A stretch of DNA of 64,000 nt from contig NZ_JNZZ01000030.1 of the NCBI RefSeq assembly GCF_000717645.1, forward strand, positions 1-64,000. Direction: 5' to 3'. The notes under the pieces were generated by a model, which saw only the letters and a list, made by a program, of their open reading frames with translations, did no database searches and was not told where the DNA came from. A program made the translations under genes and the position numbers. Shown piece after piece: positions 15,078-25,027 of the stretch. Origin of the DNA: Streptomyces californicus. GTDB taxonomy: Bacteria > Actinomycetota > Actinomycetes > Streptomycetales > Streptomycetaceae. How positions within the stretch are numbered: position 1 is the stretch's first letter; each line of letters opens with the position of its first letter.

Positions 15078-16856
15078 TCAGAACCCGGCGATCGGGTTCT
15101 TCAGGCGTCCCACCAACTGCAGGGCACCGGCCGGGTCGTTGAGGTCGACCATCTGCTCGTTGTCGCGCAGCTGGAGGCGGTTGAGGCAGGAGAGCGCGAA
15201 CTCCGGTGCGAACAGGTCGTACTGCGCGAACTTCTCCGCGAGGTACGGCACCGACTCCTGGTAGTCGCGCACGCAGGCGGCGACCGTCCGCCAGAAGGTC
15301 TCCTCGTCGAGGACGCCCTCGGTGGCCAGACCCGCGCCCAGGAAGCGGAAGAAGCAGTCGAAGACGTCGGTGAAGACCGACAGCACCTTCATGTCCTCGG
15401 GGACCTCGGCCCGGATCCGCTCGACCTGCGGCGGCAGCACCGCGTCCGGGTCCATCACCGCGATCTCCTCCGCGATGTCCTTGAAGACCGTGCGGGTGAC
15501 GACGCCGTCCTCCACGACCAGGATCACGTTCTCGCCGTGCGGCATGTAGACCAGGTCGTAGGCGTAGAAGCTGTGCAGCACCGGCACCAGATAGGCGTCC
15601 AGGTAGTGCCGCAGCCACGCCCGCGGGTCCAGCCCCGACTCGGCGATCAGCGCCCCGGCCACCGAGCCGCCCTCGTGGTCGGTGTGGAGCAGGGACGCCA
15701 TCGTCGCGACCCGCTCGCCCGGCCCCAGCCCCGGCACCGGGCTCTCGCGCCACAGGGCGGCGAGCATCTTGCGGTACGGGGACCCCTTGGCGGTGGCCGC
15801 CTCGAAGGACCGGTGGCGGTAGCCGATCGCGGCCCGCTCGCGGATGATCGAGAACCTGGCCCCGCGCAGCAGGTCGTCGCGCTCGATCAGACCGGCCAGC
15901 CAGTCGTTGATCGCGGGTGTGGCCTCCATGTACGCGGCCGAGAGCCCGCGCATGAAACCCATGTTGAGCACGGAGAGCGCCGTTTTGACGTAGTGCTTCT
16001 CCGGGTGGTCGGCGTTGAAGAACGTCCGGATCGACTGCTGGGCGAGATAGCCGTCCTCGCCCTCCCCGAGCACCACCAGGCGGCGCTCGGCCAGCTCCCC
16101 GGCGAAGGTGACGGCGAGTTTGTTCCACCACTGCCAGGGGTGGACGGGCAGCAGGAGGTAGTCGGCCGGGTCGAGGCCGAGCCCGCGCAGGACGCCGTCG
16201 AACCGCGCCCGCTCGCTCTCGCTCAGCTCGTCCTTCATCAGCGCGTCGTAGTCGAGACCGGCGCCCGAGGTGAAGGTGGCCCGGTCGCGGCGGGCCGCCA
16301 GCCACACCAGCCGCACGGGGGAGGCCGCCTCGGGGGCGTACGCCCGGTACTCGTCCACGCCGAAGCCGAGCCGCCCGTTGTTGGCGACGAAGCACGGGTG
16401 GCCCTCGGTCATCCCGGTCTCGACGGCCTGGAAGCCGGCGGCGACGAGCTGGCCGGAGGTCGCCGGTTCCTTGGTGAGTTTGTAGGCGGTTCCGGCCAGG
16501 GTGGAGGAGATCTCCTCCAGATAGACCGGCAGCACTTCGGCCGGGATGCCCAGGGTGTGCCGCAGCTCGATCAGGAACTCCGCCGCGTCCAAGGGGAGTT
16601 CGGAGCCATGGCGGTGCCGGGTGATGGTGTCCGCTTCGATCTGCCAGTGGTCCAGGGCGAAGAGGCGCGCGGTGAAACGATACTCGGTGGAGGCGTCGTC
16701 GCTACGGACGGTGTAGCGGTCGTCGCCGGTCGGGGCGGGCGCCAGCAGCCGCTCATGGCTGAATTCCGCCAGCGCTTTCCTCACCAGCAGTCGGTTTGCG
16801 GTGGCCCAGCGCTCGGGGGAGAGGTGGGCGGCACTGTCGCTGAGGGCGGTCGTCAT
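15078..16856 (-). CDS. desD: Desferrioxamine synthetase DesD (IucA/IucC family)
   Basis: NRPS-independent siderophore synthetase, 592 aa. It oligomerises and macrocyclises N-hydroxy-N-succinyl-cadaverine to desferrioxamine E, with ATP-dependent acyl activation. The family pattern is visible: an ATP-binding PVHPWQWWNKL block near the middle, EATPAINDWLAGL, HGENVILV and the FhuF-like C-terminal half. It is the last gene of desABCD and its ATG overlaps the desC stop by 4 bases (ATGA), giving translational coupling. Expression should be controlled by the iron box upstream of desA. Confidence 0.96.
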   Translation of the reverse strand: MTTALSDSAAHLSPERWATANRLLVRKALAEFSHERLLAPAPTGDDRYTVRSDDASTEYRFTARLFALDHWQIEADTITRHRHGSELPLDAAEFLIELRHTLGIPAEVLPVYLEEISSTLAGTAYKLTKEPATSGQLVAAGFQAVETGMTEGHPCFVANNGRLGFGVDEYRAYAPEAASPVRLVWLAARRDRATFTSGAGLDYDALMKDELSESERARFDGVLRGLGLDPADYLLLPVHPWQWWNKLAVTFAGELAERRLVVLGEGEDGYLAQQSIRTFFNADHPEKHYVKTALSVLNMGFMRGLSAAYMEATPAINDWLAGLIERDDLLRGARFSIIRERAAIGYRHRSFEAATAKGSPYRKMLAALWRESPVPGLGPGERVATMASLLHTDHEGGSVAGALIAESGLDPRAWLRHYLDAYLVPVLHSFYAYDLVYMPHGENVILVVEDGVVTRTVFKDIAEEIAVMDPDAVLPPQVERIRAEVPEDMKVLSVFTDVFDCFFRFLGAGLATEGVLDEETFWRTVAACVRDYQESVPYLAEKFAQYDLFAPEFALSCLNRLQLRDNEQMVDLNDPAGALQLVGRLKNPIAGF

Positions 16857-17422
16857 CGGTCGTTGCCTCCGGTTGCTGATTCGAACTGCTCACGGGTGCA
16901 GGCGCTGAGCAGCGCGTCCTTCTCCGGTTTGGCGATCTCCCGGAGCACCTCGAAACCGACCGCCTTGTTGAGGGCCTGCACGGCGCTGTTGGTCACGTCG
17001 GGCTCGACGACGACCCGGCGCACCGACGGGTCGGCGAAGAGGAAGTCCATGACGGCGGTGATCACGGCCCGGGTGAAGCCGTGCACGGGGGTGTCGGTCG
17101 GGGCGACAAGGAAGTGCATCCCGATGTCGCCGGGCTTCGCCTCGTACAGCCCCTTCAGCTCGACCTCGGTGGGGTCGTACCGCTCGATCAGGAAGGCGGG
17201 TTCGCCGTCGTGCAGCCCGATGAACGCGTCGTGGTGCGGATGGGCGGCGATGGACCGGTACTCCTGTTCCACGTCGGCGGGTTCCGCGTCGCCCATCAGC
17301 CAGTACGCGGCCTTGGGGTGGGTCACCCAGCCGTGCACCAGCGCGGCGTCCGAGGCGGGGTCCAGCGGGCGGACCGTGAACGTGCCGAGCGCGTCGGCGG
17401 GGCGTTCGTCGGGACGGCTCAT
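16853..17422 (-). CDS. desC: N-hydroxycadaverine acyltransferase DesC
   Basis: GNAT-fold acyltransferase of 189 aa, which acylates N-hydroxycadaverine with succinyl- or acetyl-CoA to give the hydroxamate monomers. It resembles siderophore acyltransferases such as Iuc[35 protein letters not shown], and a GNAT-like terminal block [23 protein letters not shown]. It overlaps desB and desD by 4 bases at each end, consistent with a coupled operon. The chain length selected (acetyl or succinyl) determines desferrioxamine B or E; this cannot be read from sequence. Confidence 0.95.
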   Translation of the reverse strand: MSRPDERPADALGTFTVRPLDPASDAALVHGWVTHPKAAYWLMGDAEPADVEQEYRSIAAHPHHDAFIGLHDGEPAFLIERYDPTEVELKGLYEAKPGDIGMHFLVAPTDTPVHGFTRAVITAVMDFLFADPSVRRVVVEPDVTNSAVQALNKAVGFEVLREIAKPEKDALLSACTREQFESATGGNDR

Positions 17423-18696
17423 ACGGCGAACTCCTGGAAGGCGATGGACTTCTCGACCGGGTAGACCTCACGGCCGAGCAGCTCGCCGATGATGTACGCG
17501 TTGCGGTAGGCGCCCATGCCGAGGTCGGGCGAGGTGATCGAGTGGGTGTGCACCGAGGCGTTCTGGAGGAAGACCCCGTGCCCGGTGGTGTCGATGCTGT
17601 AGTTGCGGGCCACGTCGAAGCGGCCCCGGCTGTCGTGGCGCAGCCGTCCGCTGATCGGGGCGAGGAAGGCGGGGGCCTCGTACCGGTAGCCGGTGGCGAG
17701 GACCAGCCCCTCGGTGGTGAGCTCGTAGTCCTTGCCCTGCTCCTCCTGGCGCAGCCCCAGCCGGTACGCCCCGCCCTCCTCGTCGTAACGGGCGCTGACG
17801 AGGGCGGAGTTGGTGAGCAGCCTGGTCGGCACGGGGCCCGGCAGGTTCTTCTGGTACAGCAGGTCGAAGATCGCGTCGATCAACTCCCCGTCGATGCCCT
17901 TGAACAGCCCCTTCTGCCCGGTCTCCAGCCGGTGGCGGGTCTCCTCGGGCAGCGCGTGGAAGTAGTCGATGTACTCCGGGGAGGTCATCTCCAGCGTCAG
18001 CTTGGTGTACTCCAGCGGGAAGAACCGCGGGGAGCGGGTGACCCAGTTCAGGCGGTAGCCGTGGACGTCGATCTCGGAGAGCAGGTCGTAGTAGATCTCC
18101 GCCGCGCTCTGCCCGCTGCCGACCAGGGTGATCGACCGCTTCTTCTGGAGGTCGGCTTTCCGTTCCAGGTAGCGGGAGTTGTGCAGGAAGTCCCCGCCGA
18201 GCCCCTGGCAGGCCGCGGGTATGTGCGGCGGGGTCCCGGTGCCCAGGACGAGCCGCCGGGAGCGGAACAGCTCCCCGGAGGCGGTGCGTACGGTGTAGAG
18301 CCCGCCGGCGTCGTCGTACGTCACCGTCTCCACGGTCTCGCCGAACCGGATGCCGCTCAGCTTCCCGGCGGCCCAGCGGCAGTAGTCGTTGTACTCGGTG
18401 CGCAGCGGATAGAAGTTCTCGCGGATGTAGAACGAGTAGAGTCGGCCGCGCTCCTTGAGGTAGTTGAGGAAGGAGTACGGCGAGGTCGGGTCGGCCATGG
18501 TGACCAGGTCCGACATGAACGGCGTCTGGAGATGGGCCCCTTCGAGGAACATCCCGGCGTGCCATTCGAAGTCCGGCTTGGACTCCAGGAAGACGCCGTT
18601 CAGCTCGTCGATGGGCTCGGTCAGGCAGGCGAGCCCGAGGTTGAACGGGCCGAGACCGATCCCGATGAAGTCGTGGGGGTCAGGAAGCGCGGTCAA
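17419..18696 (-). CDS. desB: Cadaverine N-monooxygenase DesB
   Basis: FAD- and NADPH-dependent amine N-hydroxylase (IucD/PvdA family), 425 aa. The FAD-binding [10 protein letters not shown] motif is close to the N-terminus, the NADPH-binding [10 protein letters not shown] is in the middle, and the ATGY motif ([12 protein letters not shown]) is near the C-terminus. The start is assigned as TTG at 18696, inside the end of desA, because GGGAGA lies 5 bases upstream and no ATG or GTG precedes the flavin motif. This gives a 17-base overlap with desA. It acts after DesA and before DesC. Confidence 0.95.
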   Translation of the reverse strand: MTALPDPHDFIGIGLGPFNLGLACLTEPIDELNGVFLESKPDFEWHAGMFLEGAHLQTPFMSDLVTMADPTSPYSFLNYLKERGRLYSFYIRENFYPLRTEYNDYCRWAAGKLSGIRFGETVETVTYDDAGGLYTVRTASGELFRSRRLVLGTGTPPHIPAACQGLGGDFLHNSRYLERKADLQKKRSITLVGSGQSAAEIYYDLLSEIDVHGYRLNWVTRSPRFFPLEYTKLTLEMTSPEYIDYFHALPEETRHRLETGQKGLFKGIDGELIDAIFDLLYQKNLPGPVPTRLLTNSALVSARYDEEGGAYRLGLRQEEQGKDYELTTEGLVLATGYRYEAPAFLAPISGRLRHDSRGRFDVARNYSIDTTGHGVFLQNASVHTHSITSPDLGMGAYRNAYIIGELLGREVYPVEKSIAFQEFAV

Positions 18697-20128
18697 GGGT
18701 GTCTCCCAGGTACTGCTCGGCGTGGCCGGCGATCAGATCGAGGACGGCGGCGATGTCGTCCACCGTCGTCTCGGGGTTGAGCAGGGTGAACTTCAGGTAC
18801 TGCCGGTCACCGACCCGGGTGCCCGCGACGATCGCCTCACCGGAGGCGAACAGGGCCTTGCGGGCGTACAGGTTGGCCCGGTCGATCTCGTCCGGCGCGG
18901 TGACGCCGGACGGGATGTGGCGGAAGACGAGTGTGGAGAGCCGCGGCTCGACGACCACGTCGAAACGCGGATCGGCGGCGAGGAGCCGCCAGCCCTCGGC
19001 GGCCAGATCGCAGACCTGGTCGAAGAGTTCGCCGATCCCGTCGGCGCCCATCACGCGCAGCGTCATCCACAGCTTGAGCGCGTCGAACCGGCGGGTCGTC
19101 TGGAGGGACTTGTCGACCTGGTTGGGTATCCGCTCCTCGACCGTCCGGCGCGGGTTCAGATACTCCGCGTGGTACGTGGCGTGGCGCAGGACCGCCCGGT
19201 CGCGGACCAGGACGGCGGACGAACTCACCGGCTGGAAGAAGGACTTGTGATAGTCCACGGTGACCGAGTCGGCGTGGGCGATGCCGTCGAGGAGCCCGCC
19301 CCGCTCGCGGGAGGCGAGCAGCCCGCAGCCGTACGCGGCGTCCACGTGCATCCACACGGCGAACTGCTCGCAGAGCGCGGCGATCTCCGGGAGCGGGTCG
19401 ATGGAGCCGAAGTCCGTGGTGCCGGCGGTGGCGACGACGGCCATCGGGACGGCCCCCTCGGCCACGCACTGCTCCAGGGCGCGGGCGAGCGCCAGCGTCC
19501 GCATGCGCTTGTCGCGGTCCACGGGCACGGAGATCACGGCGTCCGGACCGAGGCCGAGGAGTTTGGCGGACTTCTGGACGCTGAAGTGGCTGCACTCGGA
19601 GGTGAGGATCCGCAGCCGCGTGAAGTGTTCGGGCCGGACCTTCGCCTCCTCCCGCGCCAGCAGCAGGGCCTGGAGGTTGGACTGGGTGCCGCCGCTGGTG
19701 AAGATGCCGTCGGCGGCCGGGCCGAGCCCGATCCGCTCGGTGGTCCAGTCGATCAGCCGCCGCTCGATGAGGGTGCCGCCCGCGCTCTGGTCCCAGGTGT
19801 CCAGGGAGGAGTTGACGGCGGAGAGCACGGCCTCGCCGAGCACGGCGGGGATGACGACCGGGCAGTTGAGGTGGCCCAGGTAGCGGGGGCGGTGGAAGTA
19901 GACGGCGTCACGGAGGTAGACCTCGCCGAGCTCGTCGAGGGCCGCGGCGGCGTCGCCGAGCGGCCGGTCGAGGTCGATCGCGTCGACGACGGGGGAGAGC
20001 TCGTCCACACCGACGCCGCTGAAGGGGCGCTCGGTGGCGGCGAGGGTGGCCGCGACCCGTTCCACTCCCGCGGAGACGGTGGTCCGATAGTGCTCCGCGG
20101 TCGCGTTGTTGAGCAGGTGCGCACGCAT
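18680..20128 (-). CDS. desA: Lysine decarboxylase DesA
   Basis: PLP-dependent decarboxylase of the group II (GAD/DDC-like) fold, 482 aa, which converts lysine to cadaverine for desferrioxamine. The PLP lysine lies in [10 protein letters not shown], and HVDAAYGCG and [11 protein letters not shown] are conserved cofactor-pocket blocks. The ATG at 20128 follows a purine-rich ribosome site. The gene is first in desABCD, with a near-consensus DmdR1 iron box 79 bases upstream, so iron should repress the operon. Confidence 0.96.
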   Translation of the reverse strand: MRAHLLNNATAEHYRTTVSAGVERVAATLAATERPFSGVGVDELSPVVDAIDLDRPLGDAAAALDELGEVYLRDAVYFHRPRYLGHLNCPVVIPAVLGEAVLSAVNSSLDTWDQSAGGTLIERRLIDWTTERIGLGPAADGIFTSGGTQSNLQALLLAREEAKVRPEHFTRLRILTSECSHFSVQKSAKLLGLGPDAVISVPVDRDKRMRTLALARALEQCVAEGAVPMAVVATAGTTDFGSIDPLPEIAALCEQFAVWMHVDAAYGCGLLASRERGGLLDGIAHADSVTVDYHKSFFQPVSSSAVLVRDRAVLRHATYHAEYLNPRRTVEERIPNQVDKSLQTTRRFDALKLWMTLRVMGADGIGELFDQVCDLAAEGWRLLAADPRFDVVVEPRLSTLVFRHIPSGVTAPDEIDRANLYARKALFASGEAIVAGTRVGDRQYLKFTLLNPETTVDDIAAVLDLIAGHAEQYLGDTLDRAS

Positions 20129-20206
20129 GGTGGGGGTCCTCCCGGTGAGGGGAACTTCATCGCGCCCTCCGGGCAGGAAGGGGGGAACGAGGGCGCGATG
20201 CCTAAG

Positions 20207-20225
20207 TAAGGTGAGCCTAACCTAA
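20207..20225 (-). promoter_or_regulatory. Iron box (DmdR1 operator) upstream of desA
   Basis: On the minus strand TTAGGTTAGGCTCACCTTA matches the DtxR/DmdR1 19-bp consensus TTAGGTTAGGCTAACCTAA at 17 of 19 positions. It lies 79 bases upstream of desA, as at other des clusters. Confidence 0.93.
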
Positions 20226-20365
20226 CTCGAATGGATCTTGCGTCCTCGCCCCCTGGGTGCACGGCTCGTGCGCCGCCTCCCCACGTCCCCTCCACTTATT
20301 CCGATCGCCCGCGGCCTTTCTGCTGACGGAGGCCGTTGCGGAGGTGCCCGCGCCGGATTCCACTT

Positions 20366-21181
20366 CTACCGGCTGACGTCCTGACGTGCGCCGGCCCCGC
20401 GACGCCAGTAGGAGGCGGAGGTCACCCGGGCGGGGTCGAAGCTCCGCTCCCGGACCAGGTGGTGGCGCAGCGCCCGTACGCCCGCCTCCTCGCCCGCGAT
20501 CCACGCGTACGGCGTGCCGGGCGGCAGGTCGGCGGCGCGCACGCTCTCCACCCCGCAGACGGCCCCCTCGCTCCGGACGAGCCAGCGGATCCGGGCCTTC
20601 GCCGCCGTGTTGAGCGCCTGCCGGTCCTCGGTGCGCGGGATCTCCAGCCAGACCCGGGCGGGCATTCCGGCGGGCAGCCACTCCAGGACGGCGGCAGCGG
20701 CGGCCAGCGCGGACTCGTCGGCGCGGATCAGCACCCAGTCGGTGCCGGCCGGCGGCCGGAAGCGTACGGCGGGGTTGTCCGGTGACGCGGGGCCCAGCAC
20801 GGTGAGCGGGTCGCAGGGGGAGGCGGCCAGCGCCCACCGGGACGCGGGGCCGCCGCCGTGCAGCACGAAGTCGAGGTCGAGTTCGGTGGAGCCGTCGGGG
20901 CGCGGCCGCTGCGCCCGCACGGTGTACGAACGCGTCACGGCCCGACCGTCGCCGGGTCGGAGAGGCCCCCGGCCGGCGGGGCCCGCGCCCGGGTCCGCGG
21001 CGCACGGCGGCAGGGTGATGGACACGCTCTGGTCGCGTCCGCCGCCCCGGAAGCCGTCCGCCCCCGGCCCGCCGAGCGTGATCCGGAGGACGGAGGGGCC
21101 CAGCCGTCGCGTCCGCAGGACGGTCAGGTCGAAGGGGCGGAGCGGGGAGACCGCGGGGGCGGCGGGCATCGTCGACGTCAA
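20366..21181 (-). CDS. desF: Siderophore-interacting protein / ferric-siderophore reductase (DesF-like)
   Basis: FAD-binding reductase of the SIP/ViuB family, 271 aa. It is predicted to reduce ferrioxamine in the cytoplasm and release Fe2+. The N-terminal flavin domain (RPFDLTVLRTRRLGPSVLRITLGG; AVTRSYTVRAQRP; DFVLHGGGPASRWA) is followed by an NAD(P)H-binding SIP domain ending YWRRGAGA. It has its own iron box 72-90 bases upstream and is oriented in the same direction as desABCD, separated by 237 bases. The desF symbol is given by position and function. Confidence 0.88.
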   Translation of the reverse strand: MTSTMPAAPAVSPLRPFDLTVLRTRRLGPSVLRITLGGPGADGFRGGGRDQSVSITLPPCAADPGAGPAGRGPLRPGDGRAVTRSYTVRAQRPRPDGSTELDLDFVLHGGGPASRWALAASPCDPLTVLGPASPDNPAVRFRPPAGTDWVLIRADESALAAAAAVLEWLPAGMPARVWLEIPRTEDRQALNTAAKARIRWLVRSEGAVCGVESVRAADLPPGTPYAWIAGEEAGVRALRHHLVRERSFDPARVTSASYWRRGAGARQDVSR

Positions 21182-21252
21182 CGGGGGGCTCCTCCGGGGC
21201 GGGCCGGAGCGGTGGGCGGACGGCCCGGGCTTCCGGCGGGGGCGATCCGGAG

Positions 21253-21271
21253 TAAGGTTAGCCTACCCTTG
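21253..21271 (-). promoter_or_regulatory. Iron box upstream of the siderophore reductase gene
   Basis: The minus strand reads CAAGGGTAGGCTAACCTTA, matching the DmdR1 consensus at about 15 of 19 positions. It sits 72 bases upstream of the reductase start, so this gene should be iron-repressed independently of desA. Confidence 0.8.
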
Positions 21272-21388
21272 CTTGGATGGGAGGGGTCTGTCACCGATTC
21301 CCCGACGCGCCCGGTCCGCACCGCCGTGGCCCCTCCCACCCGTACCGGCCGCGTACGGAAGGGCTGCGGAGGTGAAGCCGTTGGAGGC

Positions 21389-22033
21389 TCAGGCGTCGCC
21401 GAACAGGGACCGGCAGGCTTCGAGCCCCTCCACGGTCACCTCGACCCTCCGATGCGCCTCCCACCGCTCCCGGTCCAGGCGCAGCCGCTGAAGGGTCACG
21501 GCGGCCCCGCGTACGGACTCCGTCTTCACGCCGTCGTCCGTGTAACCGAGCCGCCGCGAGACGCCGAGCGAACGCGGGTTGTCGAGCATGGCCGCCGAGA
21601 CGGCACACCGCGCGCCGAGCCCGGCGAACGCGAGGTGCAGGGCGGCGGCGCGCATCTCCGTGCCCAAGCCGCGCCCCTGGTACGGGAGTCCGAGCCACGA
21701 CCCGGTCTCCACCTCCCGCAGCGTGCCGAAGTCCTCCCCCATCAGGTCCTGCCGGCCGACGACCCGGCCCTCGTGCAGGACGGCCAGGCTGAGCGTCCAG
21801 CTCCGCGCGGACCAGGCGGCGACGGTCCCCAGCAGGTGCTGGAACACCGCCCGCCCCACCTCCTCGGGCTTCCCGTCGGTCCACGCCACGCTGAACGGCA
21901 TACGGCCCGGCTCGTGCACTCCGCCGGCGGCCACCGAGGACAGCTCGTCGAGGAGGGGGAGGTCCGGCAGGCGCAGTTCGAGGCGCGGCGTCCGCAGGCG
22001 GAGCCCGTACAGAGGCCAGTGGGGAAGGTCCAT
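21389..22033 (-). CDS. GNAT-family N-acetyltransferase (RimJ/RimL type)
   Basis: A 214-aa acetyltransferase with the RimJ/L-like start LRTPRLELRLPDLPLLDEL, the acetyl-CoA loop LPYQGRGLGTEMRAAALHLAF, and the terminal SRRLGYTDDG element. The substrate cannot be assigned from sequence. It occupies the place where other des loci as I recall them carry the desE receptor gene, but has no iron box of its own. It is divergent from the DUF1707 gene. Confidence 0.88.
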   Translation of the reverse strand: MDLPHWPLYGLRLRTPRLELRLPDLPLLDELSSVAAGGVHEPGRMPFSVAWTDGKPEEVGRAVFQHLLGTVAAWSARSWTLSLAVLHEGRVVGRQDLMGEDFGTLREVETGSWLGLPYQGRGLGTEMRAAALHLAFAGLGARCAVSAAMLDNPRSLGVSRRLGYTDDGVKTESVRGAAVTLQRLRLDRERWEAHRRVEVTVEGLEACRSLFGDA

Positions 22034-22157
22034 GACGGGACTCTGCCGGGTCGGCCGCAGCGGTGTCGACCGAATTCGGGAGAACCGGCGCGCGGGCTCG
22101 GGCGCCCGCAGGCGTCACCGTGTTCCCGTGTCCCCCAACGCGCCTTAGGGTGAGCCG

Positions 22158-22700
22158 GTGACCTCACCACGGAAGAACGCCACGGCGCGCATCGCCGAGG
22201 GCGACCGCGACAGCGCTGTGCGGCGGGTGCGGGAGGCGTACGCCGAGGAGCGCATCTCCCACGAGGAGATGGACGAACGGCTCGACCGGGTGCTGGCCTC
22301 CACGACGCACGGCGAACTGACCGCCGCCCTCGATCTGCTCCCCGCCGAGGACCCGGGCGGCACGGAGACGATCGCCGCCGCCGGGGGGCGTATCAAGCGG
22401 CGCGGGGTATGGCAGGTGCCTCGGCGCCTCATCGTCCAGTCCGCCTTCGGGCGGGTGCGCCTGAATCTGTCGCGGGCACGCTTCGAGCACCCGGTCGCGG
22501 ACATCGAGCTGAACCTCGGCACCGGCAACGCGGTCATCGTGGTGCCCCGCGACGCGGTCGTCGACGTCACTGGGCTGGCGACCGGGTGGAAGGACCTGCG
22601 GTACACGCCCCGGCAGCCGTCCCGCCCCGACGCACCGCGCTTCCGTCTCTCGGGCGCGATGGGCTACGGACGGCTGCGGATCCGCCACGCCTGGCGCTGA
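22158..22700 (+). CDS. DUF1707 (SHOCT-like) domain protein
   Basis: A 180-aa cytoplasmic protein with a GTG start. Residues 8-62 form the actinobacterial DUF1707 module (RIAEGDRDSAVRRVREAYAE...ERLDRVLASTTHGEL). The C-terminal half is beta-rich (VQSAFGRVRLNLSRARFEH; LNLGTGNAVIVVPRDAVVD), similar to the cell-wall-active-antibiotic-response-like domains often attached. No membrane segment is seen. Function unknown. Confidence 0.85.
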   Translation: MTSPRKNATARIAEGDRDSAVRRVREAYAEERISHEEMDERLDRVLASTTHGELTAALDLLPAEDPGGTETIAAAGGRIKRRGVWQVPRRLIVQSAFGRVRLNLSRARFEHPVADIELNLGTGNAVIVVPRDAVVDVTGLATGWKDLRYTPRQPSRPDAPRFRLSGAMGYGRLRIRHAWR

Positions 22701-22820
22701 GGGAGAGGCGAACTGCTGCTCAGCCGGATGGAGTTGTGCGGAGTCCGCCCGTAGCGCGCGCCCGGCGGGGCCGCGCCCCGATCGGGGCCCGTCCCGGCGG
22801 CTGACGTGTTCTCACGCCCC

Positions 22821-22858
22821 GCCCCGCCGACCGTGGAGCGGTCCACGGCCGGCGGGGC
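22821..22858. terminator. Terminator between DUF1707 gene and the leucine degradation operon
   Basis: A 17-bp stem with one mismatch and a 4-base loop (left arm GCCCCGCCGACCGTGGA) lies between the convergent DUF1707 and acyl-CoA dehydrogenase genes. Confidence 0.75.
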
Positions 22859-22886
22859 GGCGGCAGGCGGCGCGTCGGTCGGTGGT

Positions 22887-24053
22887 TCAGCCCTTCAGGC
22901 CCAACTCCCGGGCGATCAGCATGCGCTGGACCTCGCTCGTGCCCTCGCCGATCTCCAGGATCTTCGAGTCCCGCCACATGCGGGCCACCGGGTACTCGTT
23001 CATGAAGCCGTAGCCGCCGTGGATCTGTGTGGCGTCGCGGGCGTTGTCCACCGCGACCGTCGAGGAGTACAGCTTCGCGATGGCCGCCTCCTTCTTGAAC
23101 GGTTCGCCCGCCACCAGGCGGGACGCCGCGTCGCGCCAGCCGACGCGGGCCATGTGGGCGCGCGTCTCCATATCGGCGATCTTGAACTGGATCGCCTGGT
23201 TCGCGCCGATCGGCTTGCCGAACGCGTGGCGCTCGTGCGCGTACTTCACCGACTCGTCCACACAGCCCTGCGCCAGGCCCGTCGCCAGGGCGGAGATCGC
23301 GATCCGGCCCTCGTCCAGGATGCGCAGGAACTGGGCGTAGCCGCGGCCCTGTTCGCCCAGGAGGTTGGCGGCCGGGACGCGGACGTCCGCGAAGGACAGC
23401 TCGCGGGTGTCCGAGGCGTTCCAGCCGACCTTGGAGTACGGGGCGGCGACCGTGAAGCCGGGCGTGCCCGAGGGGACGATGATCGCGGAGATCAGGGGGC
23501 GGCCGTCCTCCTTGCGGCCCGTGACCGCCGTGACCGTCACCAACTCCGTGATGTCCGTACCCGAGTTGGTGATGAAGCATTTCGAGCCGTTGATGACCCA
23601 CTCGTCGGTCGCCTCGTCGAGAACCGCCGTCGTCCGGGTGCCGCCCGCGTCCGAACCGCCGTCCGGCTCGGTCAGGCCGAACGCGCCCAGCGCCTCGCCC
23701 GCGCACAGCTTCGGCAGCCACTGCCGCTTCTGCTCCTCCGTGCCGAACAGGTGGAGCGGCATAGCGCCCAGCGAGACCCCGGCCTCCAGGGTGATCGCCA
23801 CCGAGGAGTCGACCCGGGCCAGCTCCTCCAGGGCGATCCCGAGCGCCAGGTAGTCGCCGCCCATGCCGCCGTACTCCTCCGGGAACGGCAGCCCGAACAG
23901 ACCCATGCGGCCCATCTCGCGCACGATCTCGTACGGGAACTCGTGGCGCTCGTAGAAGTCGCCGATCTTCGGCGCGACCACGTCGTGCGCGAACTCCTCG
24001 ACCGTGCGGCGCAGTTCCTCGTGCTCGGCGGTCAGCCGGTGGTCCAGGGACAT
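22887..24053 (-). CDS. Acyl-CoA dehydrogenase, probably isovaleryl-CoA dehydrogenase
   Basis: FAD-dependent dehydrogenase of 388 aa. The usual acyl-CoA dehydrogenase blocks are present: GAFGLTEPDGGSDAGG, WVINGSKCFITNSG, and the C-terminal QIHGGYGFMNEYPVARMWRDSKILEIGEGTSE. The ATG at 24053 begins MSLDHRLTAEHEEL. It is last in a four-gene minus-strand operon with 3-methylcrotonyl-CoA carboxylase and HMG-CoA lyase genes, which points to leucine catabolism: isovaleryl-CoA to 3-methylcrotonyl-CoA. A glutaryl- or branched-acyl specificity is possible. The expected enoyl-CoA hydratase for methylglutaconyl-CoA is not in the operon. Confidence 0.9.
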   Translation of the reverse strand: MSLDHRLTAEHEELRRTVEEFAHDVVAPKIGDFYERHEFPYEIVREMGRMGLFGLPFPEEYGGMGGDYLALGIALEELARVDSSVAITLEAGVSLGAMPLHLFGTEEQKRQWLPKLCAGEALGAFGLTEPDGGSDAGGTRTTAVLDEATDEWVINGSKCFITNSGTDITELVTVTAVTGRKEDGRPLISAIIVPSGTPGFTVAAPYSKVGWNASDTRELSFADVRVPAANLLGEQGRGYAQFLRILDEGRIAISALATGLAQGCVDESVKYAHERHAFGKPIGANQAIQFKIADMETRAHMARVGWRDAASRLVAGEPFKKEAAIAKLYSSTVAVDNARDATQIHGGYGFMNEYPVARMWRDSKILEIGEGTSEVQRMLIARELGLKG

Positions 24054-24061
24054 GGGGTCAC

Positions 24062-25027
24062 TCACTCCTTGTGGGAGGCGGAAGAAGGGGACAGGGCGCG
24101 GACCGTGCGGGATGGGCTCGGCCGGCCCAGGTGTTCGGCCAGCCAGACGCTGGTGGCGGTCAGGGCGTCCAGGTCGACGCCCGTCTCGATGCCGAGGCCG
24201 TCGAGCATCCAGACCAGGTCCTCGGTGGCGAGGTTTCCCGTGGCGCTCTTCGCGTACGGGCAGCCGCCCAGGCCGCCCGCCGACGCGTCGACCGTGGTCA
24301 CCCCGTGCCGGAGCGCCGTCAGGGTGTTCGACAGCGCCTGGCCGTACGTGTCGTGGAAGTGGACGCCGATGGCCTCCGTGGGAACGGCCGCCTCGTTGAG
24401 GGCTGTCAGGAGTGCCGTCACGTGGCCCGGCGTCGCCACCCCGATCGTGTCGCCCAGCGACAGCTCGTCGCAGCCCAGGTCCATCAGCGCCTTGGCGACC
24501 TTCACCACCTGAGCGACCGGGACCGCGCCTTCCCACGGGTCGCCGAAGCACATCGACAGGTAGCCGCGCACGTGGGCCTTCTCCGCCTTCGCGCGGGTCA
24601 CCACCGGCTCGAACATCGCCAGCGACTCGGCCACCGTCCGGTTCAGATTGCGCGCGGCGAACGTCTCCGTCGCCGAGCCGAACACCGCGATCGACCGGGC
24701 CCCGAGCGCCAGCGCCCGGTCCAGCCCGCGTTCGTTCGGCACGAGGACGGGGAGCGAGACGTCGCCCACGTCCGCGATGTCCCCGATGAGGGGGAACAGC
24801 TGCTCCGCGTCCGCCAGTTGGGGCACCCACTTGGGGTGGACGAAGCTCGTCGCCTCGATCGTGGTGAGACCGGCCTCCGCCAGGCGGCGGATGAACTCCG
24901 CCTTCACCGCCGTCGGGACCGTCTCCTTCTCGTTCTGCAGGCCGTCCCGCGCGCCCACTTCGTGGATGCGGACCCGGGAGGGAAGGCCCGGGGCCGGGAC
25001 CTCCATGGGGAGTCGCCGCGTGCTCAC
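24062..25027 (-). CDS. Hydroxymethylglutaryl-CoA lyase
   Basis: TIM-barrel lyase of 321 aa that splits HMG-CoA to acetoacetate and acetyl-CoA, the last step of leucine degradation. The motif [12 protein letters not shown] near the N-terminus holds catalytic and metal residues, [10 protein letters not shown] carries the metal histidines, and [17 protein letters not shown] includes the catalytic cysteine loop. The start is taken as GTG at 25027, whose GTGA overlaps the carboxylase stop. An ATG at 25006 is the alternative. It ends 8 bases before the downstream dehydrogenase start, so expression is coupled. Confidence 0.93.
   Translation of the reverse strand: MSTRRLPMEVPAPGLPSRVRIHEVGARDGLQNEKETVPTAVKAEFIRRLAEAGLTTIEATSFVHPKWVPQLADAEQLFPLIGDIADVGDVSLPVLVPNERGLDRALALGARSIAVFGSATETFAARNLNRTVAESLAMFEPVVTRAKAEKAHVRGYLSMCFGDPWEGAVPVAQVVKVAKALMDLGCDELSLGDTIGVATPGHVTALLTALNEAAVPTEAIGVHFHDTYGQALSNTLTALRHGVTTVDASAGGLGGCPYAKSATGNLATEDLVWMLDGLGIETGVDLDALTATSVWLAEHLGRPSPSRTVRALSPSSASHKE

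Noticed and set aside
15078..20128. Novel siderophore cluster
   Set aside because: All four genes and the iron box match the known desferrioxamine pathway.
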